Below are positions 18,193 to 27,226 of a DNA stretch of 64,000 nt, piece by piece. Location: contig CANGIQ010000002.1 in the NCBI GenBank assembly GCA_947453965.1, positions 186,001-250,000 on the forward strand, given 5' to 3'. Numbering within the stretch: the first letter of the stretch is position 1; the number at the start of each line of letters is the position of its first letter. Made by a program: the position numbers and the translations under genes. Below the pieces are notes generated by a model. The model saw nothing but the letters and a program-made list of their open reading frames with translations, had not been told where the DNA came from and did not search any database. The stretch is from Comamonadaceae bacterium. GTDB taxonomy: Bacteria > Pseudomonadota > Gammaproteobacteria > Burkholderiales > Burkholderiaceae_C.

Positions 18193-18867
18193 ATGTCTAA
18201 ACTCCCTCTCTTCGACCCCCAGCAAGTCCCGGTTGTGCGGGTCGATCGGCATTTGGCGGCGGTGCCGCCAGAGGCCCTGAGCGCGGCTGCCTTGCAGGCG
18301 CGGTTCACACATCCTCCCCAGTGGACACCAGAGTTGATCCACGAACGTCGGTTTTTAGACCGCCAGCCTGCACACGCAGCCGTTTTGCTGGGCTTGGTCA
18401 TGCGTGATGAACCCCATGTGCTGCTGACCCAGCGCCCCTTCCACATGTCGACCCACGCAGGGCAAATTGCGTTTGCGGGCGGCAAGTGTGACCCACAAGA
18501 CCGAGACGCAGTCCACACGGCCTTGCGTGAAGCGCACGAAGAGGTGGGGCTGGACGCTTCGCATGTGACGGTCTTGGGCACCTTGCCCACGTACCACACC
18601 GGATCGGCGTTTCACGTCACGCCAGTGGTGGCCTTGATTTCGCCCCGTATGGAGTTGGTGCCCAATCCCCACGAAGTGGCCGAAGCGTTTGAGGTTCCCT
18701 TGTCGTTCTTGATGAACCCTGCGCATCACCGCTGGCATATGTTGGAACACGAAGGTGTACAACGCGAATGGCTGTCCATGCCTTACCAAGATGGGCCGCA
18801 CCTGCGCTTTATTTGGGGGGCAACAGCGGGTATGTTGCGAAATTTCTACCGTTTCTTGTCGGCATGA
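18193..18867 (+). CDS. Nudix hydrolase of the CoA-pyrophosphatase (NudL) type
   Basis: A 224-residue protein from the ATG at 18193 (MSKLPLFDPQQVPVVRVDRH). The Nudix box is in GGKCDPQDRDAVHTALREA continuing HEEVGLDA, preceded by LLTQRPFHMSTHAGQIAFAG, whose HAGQIAFPGG-like stretch marks the YeaB/NudL subgroup that cleaves coenzyme A or related pyrophosphates. The substrate is a family-level guess. It lies between the rplS terminator and the cobD-like gene. Confidence 0.88.
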   Translation: MSKLPLFDPQQVPVVRVDRHLAAVPPEALSAAALQARFTHPPQWTPELIHERRFLDRQPAHAAVLLGLVMRDEPHVLLTQRPFHMSTHAGQIAFAGGKCDPQDRDAVHTALREAHEEVGLDASHVTVLGTLPTYHTGSAFHVTPVVALISPRMELVPNPHEVAEAFEVPLSFLMNPAHHRWHMLEHEGVQREWLSMPYQDGPHLRFIWGATAGMLRNFYRFLSA

Positions 18868-18905
18868 CCGCCTGACGGCCCGAGACGTCCCGCTATCATC
18901 GGGCT

Positions 18906-19892
18906 ATGAGTTTTCTGGCCTTACTCTTTGCCTTGTTGATTGAACAAGCCCGCCCGTTGGCAAACGACAACTGGGTCCATCGCAGCTTGCGTGGCTGGAC
19001 CACCTGGTTGAGTCAAAACCTCGATGCGGGGCATCCACGTTTGGCTTGGACCACCTGGTCTTTGGCGGTGGGCACGCCCGCGTTGCTGGCCTTGCTGATG
19101 CATTGGGGGCTGATGTGGCTGTTTGGCTGGCCGATCGCCATGGTGTGGAGCGTTGGTGTGTTGTATGTCGCGCTCGGGTTTCGCCAATTCAGCCATCACT
19201 TCACCGATATTCGCGACGCCTTGGATGTGGGCGATGAGCGTTTGGCGCGCGAGCTCTTGGCTCAATGGCAGCATGTGTCCGTGGGCAGCTTGCCGCGTAG
19301 CGAGTTGTTGCGTCATGTGATTGAGCATTCGGTGTTGTCTGCACACCGCCACGTGTTTGGGGTGCTGGCATGGTTTTCTGTGTTGGCTGCTTTGGGCTTG
19401 GGCCCTGCGGGTGCGGTGCTCTACCGCATGAGCGAATTGGTCTCCCGTGCCTGGTCGGTGCCACCAGGAACGTCTGCAGCTTGGGTCAGCGACACTTTGC
19501 AGCAGACCGGGCGAGAAGCTTGGCGCAAAGTCGATTGGCTGCCCGCCCGCATCACCGCGGTGGCATTTGCCGTGGTGGGTAATTTTGAAGAAGCCATCGA
19601 TTGCTGGCGCAACCATGCGCAGCGCTTTCCGGATGACAACGATGGGGTCGTGCTGTCCGCCACATCAGGGGCCTTGGGTGTTCGCCTGGGCGGCGAAGCG
19701 CTGCGCTCCGATGTGGACATCGTGTCAGCCGCTCACGGGGCGGAACTGCACGAACCCCAAGACAGTGAAAGCACCCCTGGACGCGCCCCTGAATTGGCGC
19801 ATTTGGCCAGTGTGGTGGGCTTGGTGTGGCGCACCGTGGTGTTGTGGATGGTCTTGTTGGCACTGCTCACCTTGGCCCGCTTGCTGGGCTAA
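18906..19892 (+). CDS. CobD/CbiB-family integral membrane protein
   Basis: A 328-residue membrane protein starting MSFLALLFALLIEQARPLAN, with several hydrophobic spans and an interior motif LGPAGAVLYRMSELVSRAW, plus VGNFEEAIDCWRNHAQRFPD and LSATSGALGVRLGGEAL, which follow the pattern of CobD/CbiB (adenosylcobinamide-phosphate synthase) homologues. Betaproteobacterial members at this locus are not near other cobalamin genes, so the reaction is uncertain; AmpE-like signalling has also been proposed for relatives. TATCAT is six bases before the ATG and no Shine-Dalgarno sequence is seen. Confidence 0.78.
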   Translation: MSFLALLFALLIEQARPLANDNWVHRSLRGWTTWLSQNLDAGHPRLAWTTWSLAVGTPALLALLMHWGLMWLFGWPIAMVWSVGVLYVALGFRQFSHHFTDIRDALDVGDERLARELLAQWQHVSVGSLPRSELLRHVIEHSVLSAHRHVFGVLAWFSVLAALGLGPAGAVLYRMSELVSRAWSVPPGTSAAWVSDTLQQTGREAWRKVDWLPARITAVAFAVVGNFEEAIDCWRNHAQRFPDDNDGVVLSATSGALGVRLGGEALRSDVDIVSAAHGAELHEPQDSESTPGRAPELAHLASVVGLVWRTVVLWMVLLALLTLARLLG

Positions 19893-19935
19893 CGCAGGTG
19901 TGAGCCAGTGCAGACTGGGTTGATGCAGCCTGCGC

Positions 19936-20823
19936 TCAATAGTTGATTGGCTGGGTCAACTCAGCAAACAACAAACCATAGAGCTTGTAGCGCGACGGGC
20001 TGATTTCGCCCGACGCAACAGCCGCTTGCACACCGCAACCCGGCTCGTGCAAATGGGTGCAGTTGTAAAACTTGCAATGTGCCACATGCGGCTTGAAGTC
20101 GGGCATGTAAGCCGCCAATTGCATCACGTCAATGTGGTGCACACCAAACTCTTGAAATCCTGGTGAATCAATCAAGCCCGTGGTGCGCTGTGCATCCACC
20201 CAATGCCAAGTGGTCGATGTGGTGGTGTGCTTGCCCGAGTTCAATGCTTGCGAAATTTCGGCAGTGGCCACATTGGCATGCGGCACCAAGGCATTGATGA
20301 GGGTGCTTTTTCCAGTACCAGAAGGGCCTAGTACCAAAGTCGTTTTGTGTTTCAAACGTTCAGGCAAATCAGCCAACTCACCGGTTTTGAAGGCACCTTG
20401 CAGCACGGTGTAGCCCATCTTCACATAAGGCGCCAAGCGCGCCAGTGCGCGTGCAAAAGGCTCGGTTAAATCGCGTTTGTTGAGGGCGATGAGGGGTGTG
20501 ATGTGCTCGGCTTCTGCGGCAATCAAGGCGCGTGTGAGCTGCATTTCTGAGAATTCAGGCTCAGCCGCAATCAAGATCAACACCTGGTCTAGATTGGCCG
20601 CAAAGGACTTGGTGCGAATTTCGTCTTGTCGGTAAAACAAATTGCGGCGTGGCTCGACTTTTTCAATCGTGCCTTCGTCGGTGCTGGCCAACCACTGCAC
20701 ACGGTCACCCACCACCACTTGGCTTTTTTTGCCACGCGGGTGGCAAATGCGGCGTTCACCATCGGGCGTTTCCACCACGCAGTGGCGTCCGTGGCTGGCG
20801 ACCACCAAACCAGTTTGCTTCAT
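19936..20823 (-). CDS. rsgA: Ribosome small-subunit-dependent GTPase A
   Basis: A 295-residue circularly permuted GTPase that checks late 30S maturation. The OB domain is at the N-terminus (start at 20823, MKQTGLVVASHGRHCVVETP). G4 (ALNKRDL) precedes G1 (LGPSGTGKSTL) and G3 (DSPGF), as expected for permuted order. The C-terminal zinc site is CKFYNCTHLHEPGCGV. Its ATG overlaps the stop of the M48 protease gene by four bases, indicating translational coupling. Confidence 0.96.
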   Translation of the reverse strand: MKQTGLVVASHGRHCVVETPDGERRICHPRGKKSQVVVGDRVQWLASTDEGTIEKVEPRRNLFYRQDEIRTKSFAANLDQVLILIAAEPEFSEMQLTRALIAAEAEHITPLIALNKRDLTEPFARALARLAPYVKMGYTVLQGAFKTGELADLPERLKHKTTLVLGPSGTGKSTLINALVPHANVATAEISQALNSGKHTTTSTTWHWVDAQRTTGLIDSPGFQEFGVHHIDVMQLAAYMPDFKPHVAHCKFYNCTHLHEPGCGVQAAVASGEISPSRYKLYGLLFAELTQPINY

Positions 20824-22079
20824 GCGTTGATCCGTGCCAAGCGTTGCGACGCCGGCGGATGCGAATAATAAAACGCCACATACCAAGGGTCTGGCGTCAG
20901 CGTGGAAGCGTTGTCTTGGTAGAGCTTGAGCAGCGCGCTGCCCAAGGCTTGTCCGTTGCTGTTGGCCGCAGCGTATGCATCGGCTTCAAACTCGAATTTG
21001 CGCGAGCGTCGGGCTGACAGTGGCGACACAAAGAACGTGAACAAAGGCAGCACCAGCATGAACAGCAGCAAGGCCAAGGCATCGTTGCCGCCAGTTAAAT
21101 TGGGCATCACGCCCAAGCCGGTGTAAAACCAAATTTGTTGGGACAACCACCCCAGCAAGGCCAAACCCGCCAGGCTGACGGCGAAGCTGGTGACCATCAT
21201 TTTCAAAATATGGCGGTGTTTGAAATGTCCCAATTCGTGGGCCAACACGGCTTCCATTTCGTCGCCATTGAGTTGGGCCAGCAAGGTGTCAAAGAACACC
21301 ACCCGCTTGGCGGCACCAAAGCCAGTGAAGAAGGCGTTGGAGTGTGCCGAGCGGCGGCTACCGTCCATCACAAAAAAACCTTTGGCGGTAAAGCCTGCAC
21401 GTGTCATCAAGGCAGTGACGCGCTCTTTCAACGAAGCATCTTCCAAGGGCGTGAACTTGTTGAACAAGGGCATGATGACGTTGGGCGCGATCCACATCAC
21501 AAACAATTGGTAGACCACCAAGGCGCCCCATGCATAGAGCCACCACAGGCTGCCGCCGGCTTGCATGAGCCAGAGCACTAGCCACAAAATCGGCAGGCCC
21601 AGCACCAGTCCGACCAACAGGCCTTTGGCCAAGTCGCTCACCCACAGCTTGGGCGTGGTGTTGTTGAAGCCAAAACGCTGTTCAATGCCAAAGGTTTGGT
21701 ACAGCGACAAGGGCAGGCCGATCAATCCGCCCACCAAGGTAAAGCTGAGCACCAACACGATTTGTTGTGCCATGCCGGGGGCCATCCAACCCAGGGTGAG
21801 TTGGTTGAGTGCATCCAGGCCACCCAGCAAGGTCCAACCCAAAAGCGTGACCGCGTCCAAAGCCAAGTCGATCAGGTTGACGCGCGATTTGGCCAAAGTG
21901 TAGTCGGCCGCCTTTTGATGCGCTTCGAGGGTGATGGTGTGTGCAAACGCAGCAGGCACCTGTGCGCGATGCTGGGCCACATGGCGCGTTTGGCGGCCAC
22001 TGAGCCAGAGTTTGGTGAGCAAGTTGGCCACAAGGACCAAGGCCAACGCCAAGGTCATGGCAAGAGAAGGGTTCATCAT
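20820..22079 (-). CDS. M48 (Ste24/HtpX-type) membrane metalloprotease
   Basis: A 419-residue protein from 22079 (MMNPSLAMTLALALVLVANL). It has several membrane segments and the zinc motif HELGH in EAVLAHELGHFKHRHI, followed by FEFEADAYAA with the third zinc ligand, as in CAAX prenyl protease 1 homologues. It probably degrades or processes membrane proteins. TAAACT stands seven bases before the ATG with no Shine-Dalgarno sequence. It is divergent from orn and overlaps rsgA downstream. Confidence 0.93.
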   Translation of the reverse strand: MMNPSLAMTLALALVLVANLLTKLWLSGRQTRHVAQHRAQVPAAFAHTITLEAHQKAADYTLAKSRVNLIDLALDAVTLLGWTLLGGLDALNQLTLGWMAPGMAQQIVLVLSFTLVGGLIGLPLSLYQTFGIEQRFGFNNTTPKLWVSDLAKGLLVGLVLGLPILWLVLWLMQAGGSLWWLYAWGALVVYQLFVMWIAPNVIMPLFNKFTPLEDASLKERVTALMTRAGFTAKGFFVMDGSRRSAHSNAFFTGFGAAKRVVFFDTLLAQLNGDEMEAVLAHELGHFKHRHILKMMVTSFAVSLAGLALLGWLSQQIWFYTGLGVMPNLTGGNDALALLLFMLVLPLFTFFVSPLSARRSRKFEFEADAYAAANSNGQALGSALLKLYQDNASTLTPDPWYVAFYYSHPPASQRLARINA

Positions 22080-22130
22080 GGCGAGGAGTTTAGATGAAGC
22101 AGGGCACAGCGATGCGCGACAATGGGCCTC

Positions 22131-22715
22131 ATGTCTGAAGTCTCTATTGCCCCCGTTGTGCCTCACCTTGCCAAATCCGATTTGAATTTGGTTTGGTTGG
22201 ATTGCGAAATGTCTGGTCTCGATCCTGAGCGCGAGCGCTTGTTAGAGATTGCGGTGATTGTCACCAACCCTGATTTGTCGGTGCGTATCGAAGGCCCGGT
22301 GTTGGTGATCCATCAAAGCGATGAGCTCTTGAACAAGATGGACGCTTGGAACAAAGGCACGCACGGTCGCAGTGGCTTGATTGACAAAGTCAAGGCATCG
22401 ACCGTGACCGAGGAGCAAGCGCAAGAGCAACTCATTGCCTTCTTGAAGCCCTATGTGTCCAAAGGTGTGTCTCCCATGTGTGGCAACACCATCGGTCAGG
22501 ACCGCCGCTTTTTGAACAAATACATGCCCAAGTTGGAAGCCTGGTTCCACTACCGCAACGTGGATGTGAGCACCTTGAAAGAACTCTCGCGCCGCTGGAA
22601 GCCTGACGTGCTCAACGCGTTCAAGAAGGCCCAAAAGCACACCGCACTGGCGGATGTGCATGAGTCGATCGATGAAATGTTGCACTACCGCGAACACTTT
22701 TTGAAGCTCGATTGA
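22131..22715 (+). CDS. orn: Oligoribonuclease
   Basis: A 194-residue DEDD-type 3'-5' exonuclease that finishes RNA decay by cutting two-residue RNAs and also removes pGpG. Exo I is [20 protein letters not shown] (Asp, Glu), Exo II is in [18 protein letters not shown] (Asp), and Exo III is [20 protein letters not shown] (His, Asp). The start at 22131 is preferred; GACAAT lies seven bases upstream, suggesting a leaderless transcript back-to-back with that of the M48 gene. Confidence 0.96.
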   Translation: MSEVSIAPVVPHLAKSDLNLVWLDCEMSGLDPERERLLEIAVIVTNPDLSVRIEGPVLVIHQSDELLNKMDAWNKGTHGRSGLIDKVKASTVTEEQAQEQLIAFLKPYVSKGVSPMCGNTIGQDRRFLNKYMPKLEAWFHYRNVDVSTLKELSRRWKPDVLNAFKKAQKHTALADVHESIDEMLHYREHFLKLD

Positions 22716-22758
22716 GCCTTGGATTCAAAAGGTATTAGGTAAAAACCCGAATCCGTGC

Positions 22759-22951
22759 CATAATCACAGTCTTCGCTACAAAAACGTAGCGAGTTTGTAC
22801 ATCTCCCTTCATTCACCGGGCTCGCGAAATGAGCCCCAAGCACTGAATAAACCCCCAGCGGGTCAGAGCAGGTTCCGTTTGATGGTTGATGTTTTTTAAC
22901 CTAGAACGGAGCAGCCGCACAACTTGCGGCGCTCGCGTGCGAGAAAAAATC
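22759..22951 (+). promoter_or_regulatory. Promoter and structured leader of the RhlE-type helicase gene
   Basis: CATAAT (22759-22764) is a likely -10, leaving a leader of about 180 bases. The leader folds into consecutive hairpins: TCGCTAC/GTAGCGA (22773-22792), GGGCTC/GAGCCC (22818-22836), TCCGTT/AACGGA (22874-22910) enclosing GGTT/AACC, CCGCA/TGCGG (22915-22929), and CTCG/CGAG (22932-22943), ending just before the start codon. Long structured leaders are known for cold-shock genes such as cspA and for helicases; regulation here is inferred. Confidence 0.5.
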
Positions 22952-24826
22952 ATGACTGACACTTTGAATGTGACAGGCGAATTTGCGCCTGCCGAAACTA
23001 TTTCTATTTCCGCGCAAGACGCGGTGTCTACCGAAGGCGTTCACGCCGCGACGGTCGAACAAATCGACGTGCCCAACGGCTTCGTTGAACTGGGCTTGGC
23101 CCGCGAATTGGTGCAAGCGGTGGCCGATTTGGGTTACACCCAACCGACTACGGTGCAACAAAAAACCATTCCTTTGGCTTTGCCATCCAACAACGGCGAA
23201 GCCAAACAAGGCTTCATCGACTTGATGGTGTCGAGCCAAACCGGCAGCGGCAAAACCGCCGCCTTCTTGTTGCCCGTGTTGCACACACTGATTCAGCAGC
23301 AAGCCCAAGCCGAAGCGGCTGACAAAGCCGCCTGGGACAAGTTGGTGGCAGATGCCGCAGCCAAAGGCGAAGAGCCACCCAAGCGCGCCAAGCGCAAGGA
23401 CCCTACCAGCCCACGCAACTTCAAAGCCCCAACACCGGGCGCTTTGATTGTTTGCCCAACTCGCGAATTGGCACAACAGGTGGCGCATGACGCCATTGAC
23501 TTGGTCAAGCACTGCCGTGGCCTGCGCGTGGCCAACGTGGTCGGCGGCATGCCTTACCAGTTGCAAATTGCCAAGCTGCAAAACGCTGACTTGGTGGTGG
23601 CCACCCCCGGTCGTTTGCTCGACTTGCAACGTTCCATGCAAATCAAGTTGGACAAAGTTCAATTCTTGGTGGTGGACGAAGCTGACCGCATGTTGGATTT
23701 GGGCTTTGCCGATGACTTGGCTGAAATCAACCAACTCACCATCGACCGCAAGCAAACCATGATGTTCAGCGCCACCTTTGCGCCGCGCATTCAGCAGTTG
23801 GCTACACGCGTGATGCGTCAACCCCAACGCGTGCAAATTGACTCGCCACAAGAAAAACACAACAACATTCGCCAAGTGTTGCACTGGGCGGACAACGCGC
23901 AACACAAGCGCCGTTTGTTGGACCACCTCTTGCGCGACACCACCATCAACCAAGCCATCGTCTTTGCCAGCACCCAAATCGAGTGCGATGGCTTGGCCAA
24001 CGATTTGCAACAAGACGGCTTCTCGGCTGTCGCTTTGCACGGTGCGTTGAGCCAAGGCTTGCGCAACCGCCGCTTGATGGCTTTGCGTCAAGGTCAGGTG
24101 CAGTTCTTGGTGGCTACCGATGTGGCGGCTCGCGGCATCGACGTGCCCACCATCACCCACGTGTTCAACTTTGGCTTGCCCATGAAGTCGGAAGACTACA
24201 CCCACCGCATTGGCCGTACCGGTCGTGCCGGCCGTGATGGCTTGGCCGTGACCTTGGCTGAGTTCCGCGACAAGCGCAAGATTTATGACATCGAAGCCTA
24301 CACACGTCAGCAGTTCACCGCTGAAGTGATTCCTGGCATGGAACCCACACAGCGCCTTGAACAACGTGGCGGTGGCCGTGACTTTGCGCCTCGTAAAGGT
24401 GGCGGCAAATTCGGCGGCGGTGGCGGTGGTTTTGGTGGCCGTGGCCGCTTTGAAGGCCGTTCGGAAGGTCGTTTCGAAGGACGCTCAGACAACCGTGGTG
24501 ACGCCCGTTTTGAAGGTCGCTTTGATGACCGCCGTGGCGGTGGTCATTCCTTTGATGCCCCCCGCGGTGGCCAAGGCTTTGACGCCCGTCCAGCCGGTCC
24601 TCGTGGCGGGTTTGACGACCGTCGTGGCAACTTCGGTGGCGGCCAAAACTTTGGCCATCCTGCGGGCCCACGCAGCTTTGACGACCGTCCTGCACGCGGC
24701 CCACGCCCAGTGTTTGAGGCAGGTCGTACGCCCTTTGACAAAGCCCCACGTTCGGCCCCTGGTGGCAAATCGTTTGGTGGTTTTGACGCCAAGAAGCGCG
24801 CACCCAAGCCACGTGTGCCACGTTAA
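22952..24826 (+). CDS. DEAD-box RNA helicase, RhlE-like with RGG/FDxR tail
   Basis: A 624-residue ATP-dependent RNA helicase from 22952 (MTDTLNVTGEFAPAETISIS). It has Q motif FVELGLARELVQ, motif I SSQTGSGKTAAF, Ia PTRELAQQ, II VDEADRML, III FSATF, V VATDVAARGIDVP and VI HRIGRTGRAGRDG. A lysine-rich insert (GEEPPKRAKRKDPTSPRN) sits between motifs I and Ia. The last 160 residues are a low-complexity tail of GGG, FEGR and FDDRRGG repeats, expected to bind RNA and favour condensates. Such genes are commonly cold-induced. Assignment to RhlE rather than DeaD is by the core motifs and tail. Confidence 0.92.
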   Translation: MTDTLNVTGEFAPAETISISAQDAVSTEGVHAATVEQIDVPNGFVELGLARELVQAVADLGYTQPTTVQQKTIPLALPSNNGEAKQGFIDLMVSSQTGSGKTAAFLLPVLHTLIQQQAQAEAADKAAWDKLVADAAAKGEEPPKRAKRKDPTSPRNFKAPTPGALIVCPTRELAQQVAHDAIDLVKHCRGLRVANVVGGMPYQLQIAKLQNADLVVATPGRLLDLQRSMQIKLDKVQFLVVDEADRMLDLGFADDLAEINQLTIDRKQTMMFSATFAPRIQQLATRVMRQPQRVQIDSPQEKHNNIRQVLHWADNAQHKRRLLDHLLRDTTINQAIVFASTQIECDGLANDLQQDGFSAVALHGALSQGLRNRRLMALRQGQVQFLVATDVAARGIDVPTITHVFNFGLPMKSEDYTHRIGRTGRAGRDGLAVTLAEFRDKRKIYDIEAYTRQQFTAEVIPGMEPTQRLEQRGGGRDFAPRKGGGKFGGGGGGFGGRGRFEGRSEGRFEGRSDNRGDARFEGRFDDRRGGGHSFDAPRGGQGFDARPAGPRGGFDDRRGNFGGGQNFGHPAGPRSFDDRPARGPRPVFEAGRTPFDKAPRSAPGGKSFGGFDAKKRAPKPRVPR

Positions 24827-24877
24827 GAAGTCGCGTTCTTAACCCGACGTTCATCCAATTCGTTGCAAAATCAAGCA

Positions 24878-26221
24878 ATGCGTTGGATTGAACGTCTTTT
24901 TTTTGGCGCCTTGATCGCGTCTGCTGCTGGTTCTGCTGTCGCCTGGAGCCAGCACGCATTGGGTGCATGGCAGGCCCTGCATGCCATGCCCGAGGTGCGT
25001 GCGGAGCCAGCTGTCAAAGTCGAGCCCCTGGCTAAATTTCTCAAAGACCAAGGCCCTGCACTCGAAGGTTTGCTCCAGCACGAAGAGCAATGGGCCCGTG
25101 GCCATGTGCGCAACTACCCAGCGCGCCCCGAAATACTGGCCTACCGCCACGACAAAGACGCCGATGCCGCTGAGCTGCGTCAGCGGTTTTTAACCGCCTT
25201 GCGCGTCAACCCCAACATCCCCCTTGCGCTGTATTTGCAATTGCAGCCCACACCTGCGGCATGGGCCGAGAACCAACGCCCTGCCATGCCTTGGCAAGAG
25301 ATCACGTGGGTCAAAGATGCGGTCTCACCGCATCAAAAATTTGTCAGCTTGCGCGAGGGTGATACGGTCTCCGTGCTCGATGTGATTGCCAGCGCCGTGG
25401 ACGAACCCGACTATGGTTTGGACATTGGCTTGTGGGAAGACAACGACACCGAGTTTGGTCGTGTCTATGGCTTTGGTAAACAACCGTTTGGCAATCCCAA
25501 GCTCAGCTTTGGCAGTCAGGCTCCGTTTCACATGGGCTTCTTTCACGAGTCGCCCATCATCTACGCTGCTGCCGGATTTTTACGCCGCACCTATCCTGAA
25601 TACCGCATGCATTTGTGGCAGACCTTGGCGCGCCATGCCTTGCTCTCGGGCCATCCCTATTGGGGTTGGCGCTTTGCTGGATGGGCCATGCACTATGCCC
25701 AAGATTTGACCCAGCCCTACCATGCCAGCGTATTGCCGGGCACCAGCACGGCGGGCATGCTGTGGATCAATGCCTTGGACATGGCAGGCGCTTCCAAAGC
25801 CAAACAACATGCCGTCACGTTTGTGTCGAACCGCCACTTGGTGATGGAGAATTTTCACCAGCACAGCTTGCTCGTGCCGTTGGAAAAAGGTGAGCTGGAC
25901 CATCCCAACCTGACCGCCTTTGCTCAAGTTGCAAACGACAAAGACCGCATGGTGCTGACCGAATTTGGTTTGCGCGATGTGGTGACCAAGCGTTCACATG
26001 CCGTGGCGGATGAGATCGACGATTTATTGGTCAAGACTTTCCCTGCCACGTATGTGAGCGACCCGCAATGGGATGCCGGAGCGGGTGGACAAGCGCTGAA
26101 CTTTTACAGCGTGATGTCTCAATACAACCCCACCGCACGTGACACGCTGGACAAGCGCTTGCGCGATTTGTCGGGCGACTTTGGCAGCGTCACCCGGGCT
26201 GTGTGGCGGCGTTTGCGTTGA
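24878..26221 (+). CDS. P1-nuclease / zinc phospholipase-C-like exported protein
   Basis: A 447-residue protein from the ATG at 24878 (a TTG at 24863 is possible). The N-terminus WIERLFFGALIASAAGSAVA is a signal peptide or anchor. The segment WGWRFAGWAMHYAQDLTQPY followed by HAS carries an H-x3-D-x2-QP-x-H pattern, the metal-binding signature shared by P1 nucleases and zinc phospholipases C; more histidines (HALLSGH, HFxxF-like FHESP, NFHQHSLL) could complete a trinuclear zinc site. Substrate unknown: nucleic acid, phospholipid or neither. Convergent with the isomerase-like gene. CAAAAT lies six bases before the ATG. Confidence 0.7.
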   Translation: MRWIERLFFGALIASAAGSAVAWSQHALGAWQALHAMPEVRAEPAVKVEPLAKFLKDQGPALEGLLQHEEQWARGHVRNYPARPEILAYRHDKDADAAELRQRFLTALRVNPNIPLALYLQLQPTPAAWAENQRPAMPWQEITWVKDAVSPHQKFVSLREGDTVSVLDVIASAVDEPDYGLDIGLWEDNDTEFGRVYGFGKQPFGNPKLSFGSQAPFHMGFFHESPIIYAAAGFLRRTYPEYRMHLWQTLARHALLSGHPYWGWRFAGWAMHYAQDLTQPYHASVLPGTSTAGMLWINALDMAGASKAKQHAVTFVSNRHLVMENFHQHSLLVPLEKGELDHPNLTAFAQVANDKDRMVLTEFGLRDVVTKRSHAVADEIDDLLVKTFPATYVSDPQWDAGAGGQALNFYSVMSQYNPTARDTLDKRLRDLSGDFGSVTRAVWRRLR

Positions 26222-26259
26222 TGCCCAGAAGCGTCTGAGCGCTTCTTTGCCTGCCGCGT

Positions 26260-26865
26260 TCAAGCTTGCAAATGGCGCGCGACAAAATCGAGTCGGTCTT
26301 GTCCCCAGTACATCTGGTCTTCAATCACATAGGTCGGGGCACCAAACACCCCCACATCGATCGCACTTTGTGTGTACTGCGTGTAACGGGTTTGTACATC
26401 GGCCTGCGTGGCCTGCGCTAAGCAAGCGGCATCCAGATGTTGTTCGGCCAAGAGTTCGGCCAGCACTTGGGTGTCGGCAATGTTGCGTTCTTGAGCCCAG
26501 ACAGCTTTCAAAATCGCACCGGTGATGGCCATGGCCGCCTGTGTGCCATGGTGCAGATCCACTGCAATGATGACCCGCGCTGCATCATCTCCCGCCACAG
26601 GGAAGAATTTGGGTTGAAGGTGAATGGGCAAGTTCAGGTGCTGGCTGAAGCGCGTCATTTCCATCAAGCGGTAGGCCTGCCGCTGCGGGGCGCGTTTGCC
26701 CAGTGGCAAACCGCCTGAGACAGGAAAAACCTGACCTAAGTCCACAGGCATGACGCGAATGTGAGCTTGGGCTTGGGCTTGTTGAGCCAAATCCCACATG
26801 CGTTGGTGTCCCAAGTAAGTCCAAGGGCTTTGCGGGGCCAGGTAATAGTCGATCGTGCGTGACAT
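26260..26865 (-). CDS. 2-hydroxychromene-2-carboxylate isomerase-like DsbA-fold protein
   Basis: A 201-residue member of the HCCA isomerase/kappa-GST family: MSRTIDYYLAPQSPWTYLGH has the N-terminal S-P-W-x-Y-L motif that holds glutathione, and VGVFGAPTYVIEDQMYWGQD carries the conserved GxPT(Y/F) and W-G-x-D-R ending. True HCCA isomerases act in naphthalene breakdown, but many relatives have other unknown uses, and no aromatic pathway lies beside it. AAAGAGG precedes the start at 26865. Confidence 0.88.
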   Translation of the reverse strand: MSRTIDYYLAPQSPWTYLGHQRMWDLAQQAQAQAHIRVMPVDLGQVFPVSGGLPLGKRAPQRQAYRLMEMTRFSQHLNLPIHLQPKFFPVAGDDAARVIIAVDLHHGTQAAMAITGAILKAVWAQERNIADTQVLAELLAEQHLDAACLAQATQADVQTRYTQYTQSAIDVGVFGAPTYVIEDQMYWGQDRLDFVARHLQA

Positions 26866-27007
26866 CAAAAACCTCTTTATTTCAAACAAAAATCAGTGAC
26901 AGCATGGCTGCATCGTCGATCAAATTCAAGGTGGCGTAGGTCGCAAGCCGGTACACCGTCAAGGTGACCATCTCTGCCCACGACGGTATTTCAACAACGT
27001 CCATCAC

Positions 27008-27226
27008 TCAGTAGTGCGGTGGCAGTTCATCGCGCAAGCTACGAAACGAACCCGAACCACCATCGGGCAGTTGCTGGTGCAGCTGGCTGACCTGTCGTAT
27101 CAAGGCATCAATTTGTTGCTGTTGCTGAAAAATGGTTTGGTTGAGTTGCTCCACCAAATCTTCGGTGAAGCTGGCCTTGATCTCTAAGTCCATCAGGCGT
27201 TGTTCGATCGCTGGGGATGTGGTCAT
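27008..27226 (-). CDS. slyX: SlyX family protein
   Basis: A 72-residue coiled-coil protein: RLMDLEIKASFTEDLVEQLN followed by a glutamine-rich heptad stretch and the family-typical ending LRDELPPHY. Function of SlyX is not known. It overlaps the upstream 198-residue gene by four bases. Confidence 0.9.
   Translation of the reverse strand: MTTSPAIEQRLMDLEIKASFTEDLVEQLNQTIFQQQQQIDALIRQVSQLHQQLPDGGSGSFRSLRDELPPHY

Noticed and set aside
22901-24364. Long minus-strand frame opposite the RhlE-type helicase (487 codons)
   Set aside because: The plus strand has all DEAD-box motifs; the antisense frame has no domain and no ribosome-binding site.
24405-24790. Tandem DNA repeats in the helicase tail as a mobile or CRISPR-like array
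   Set aside because: The repeats are imperfect codon repeats for GGG, FEGR and FDDR within one open frame.
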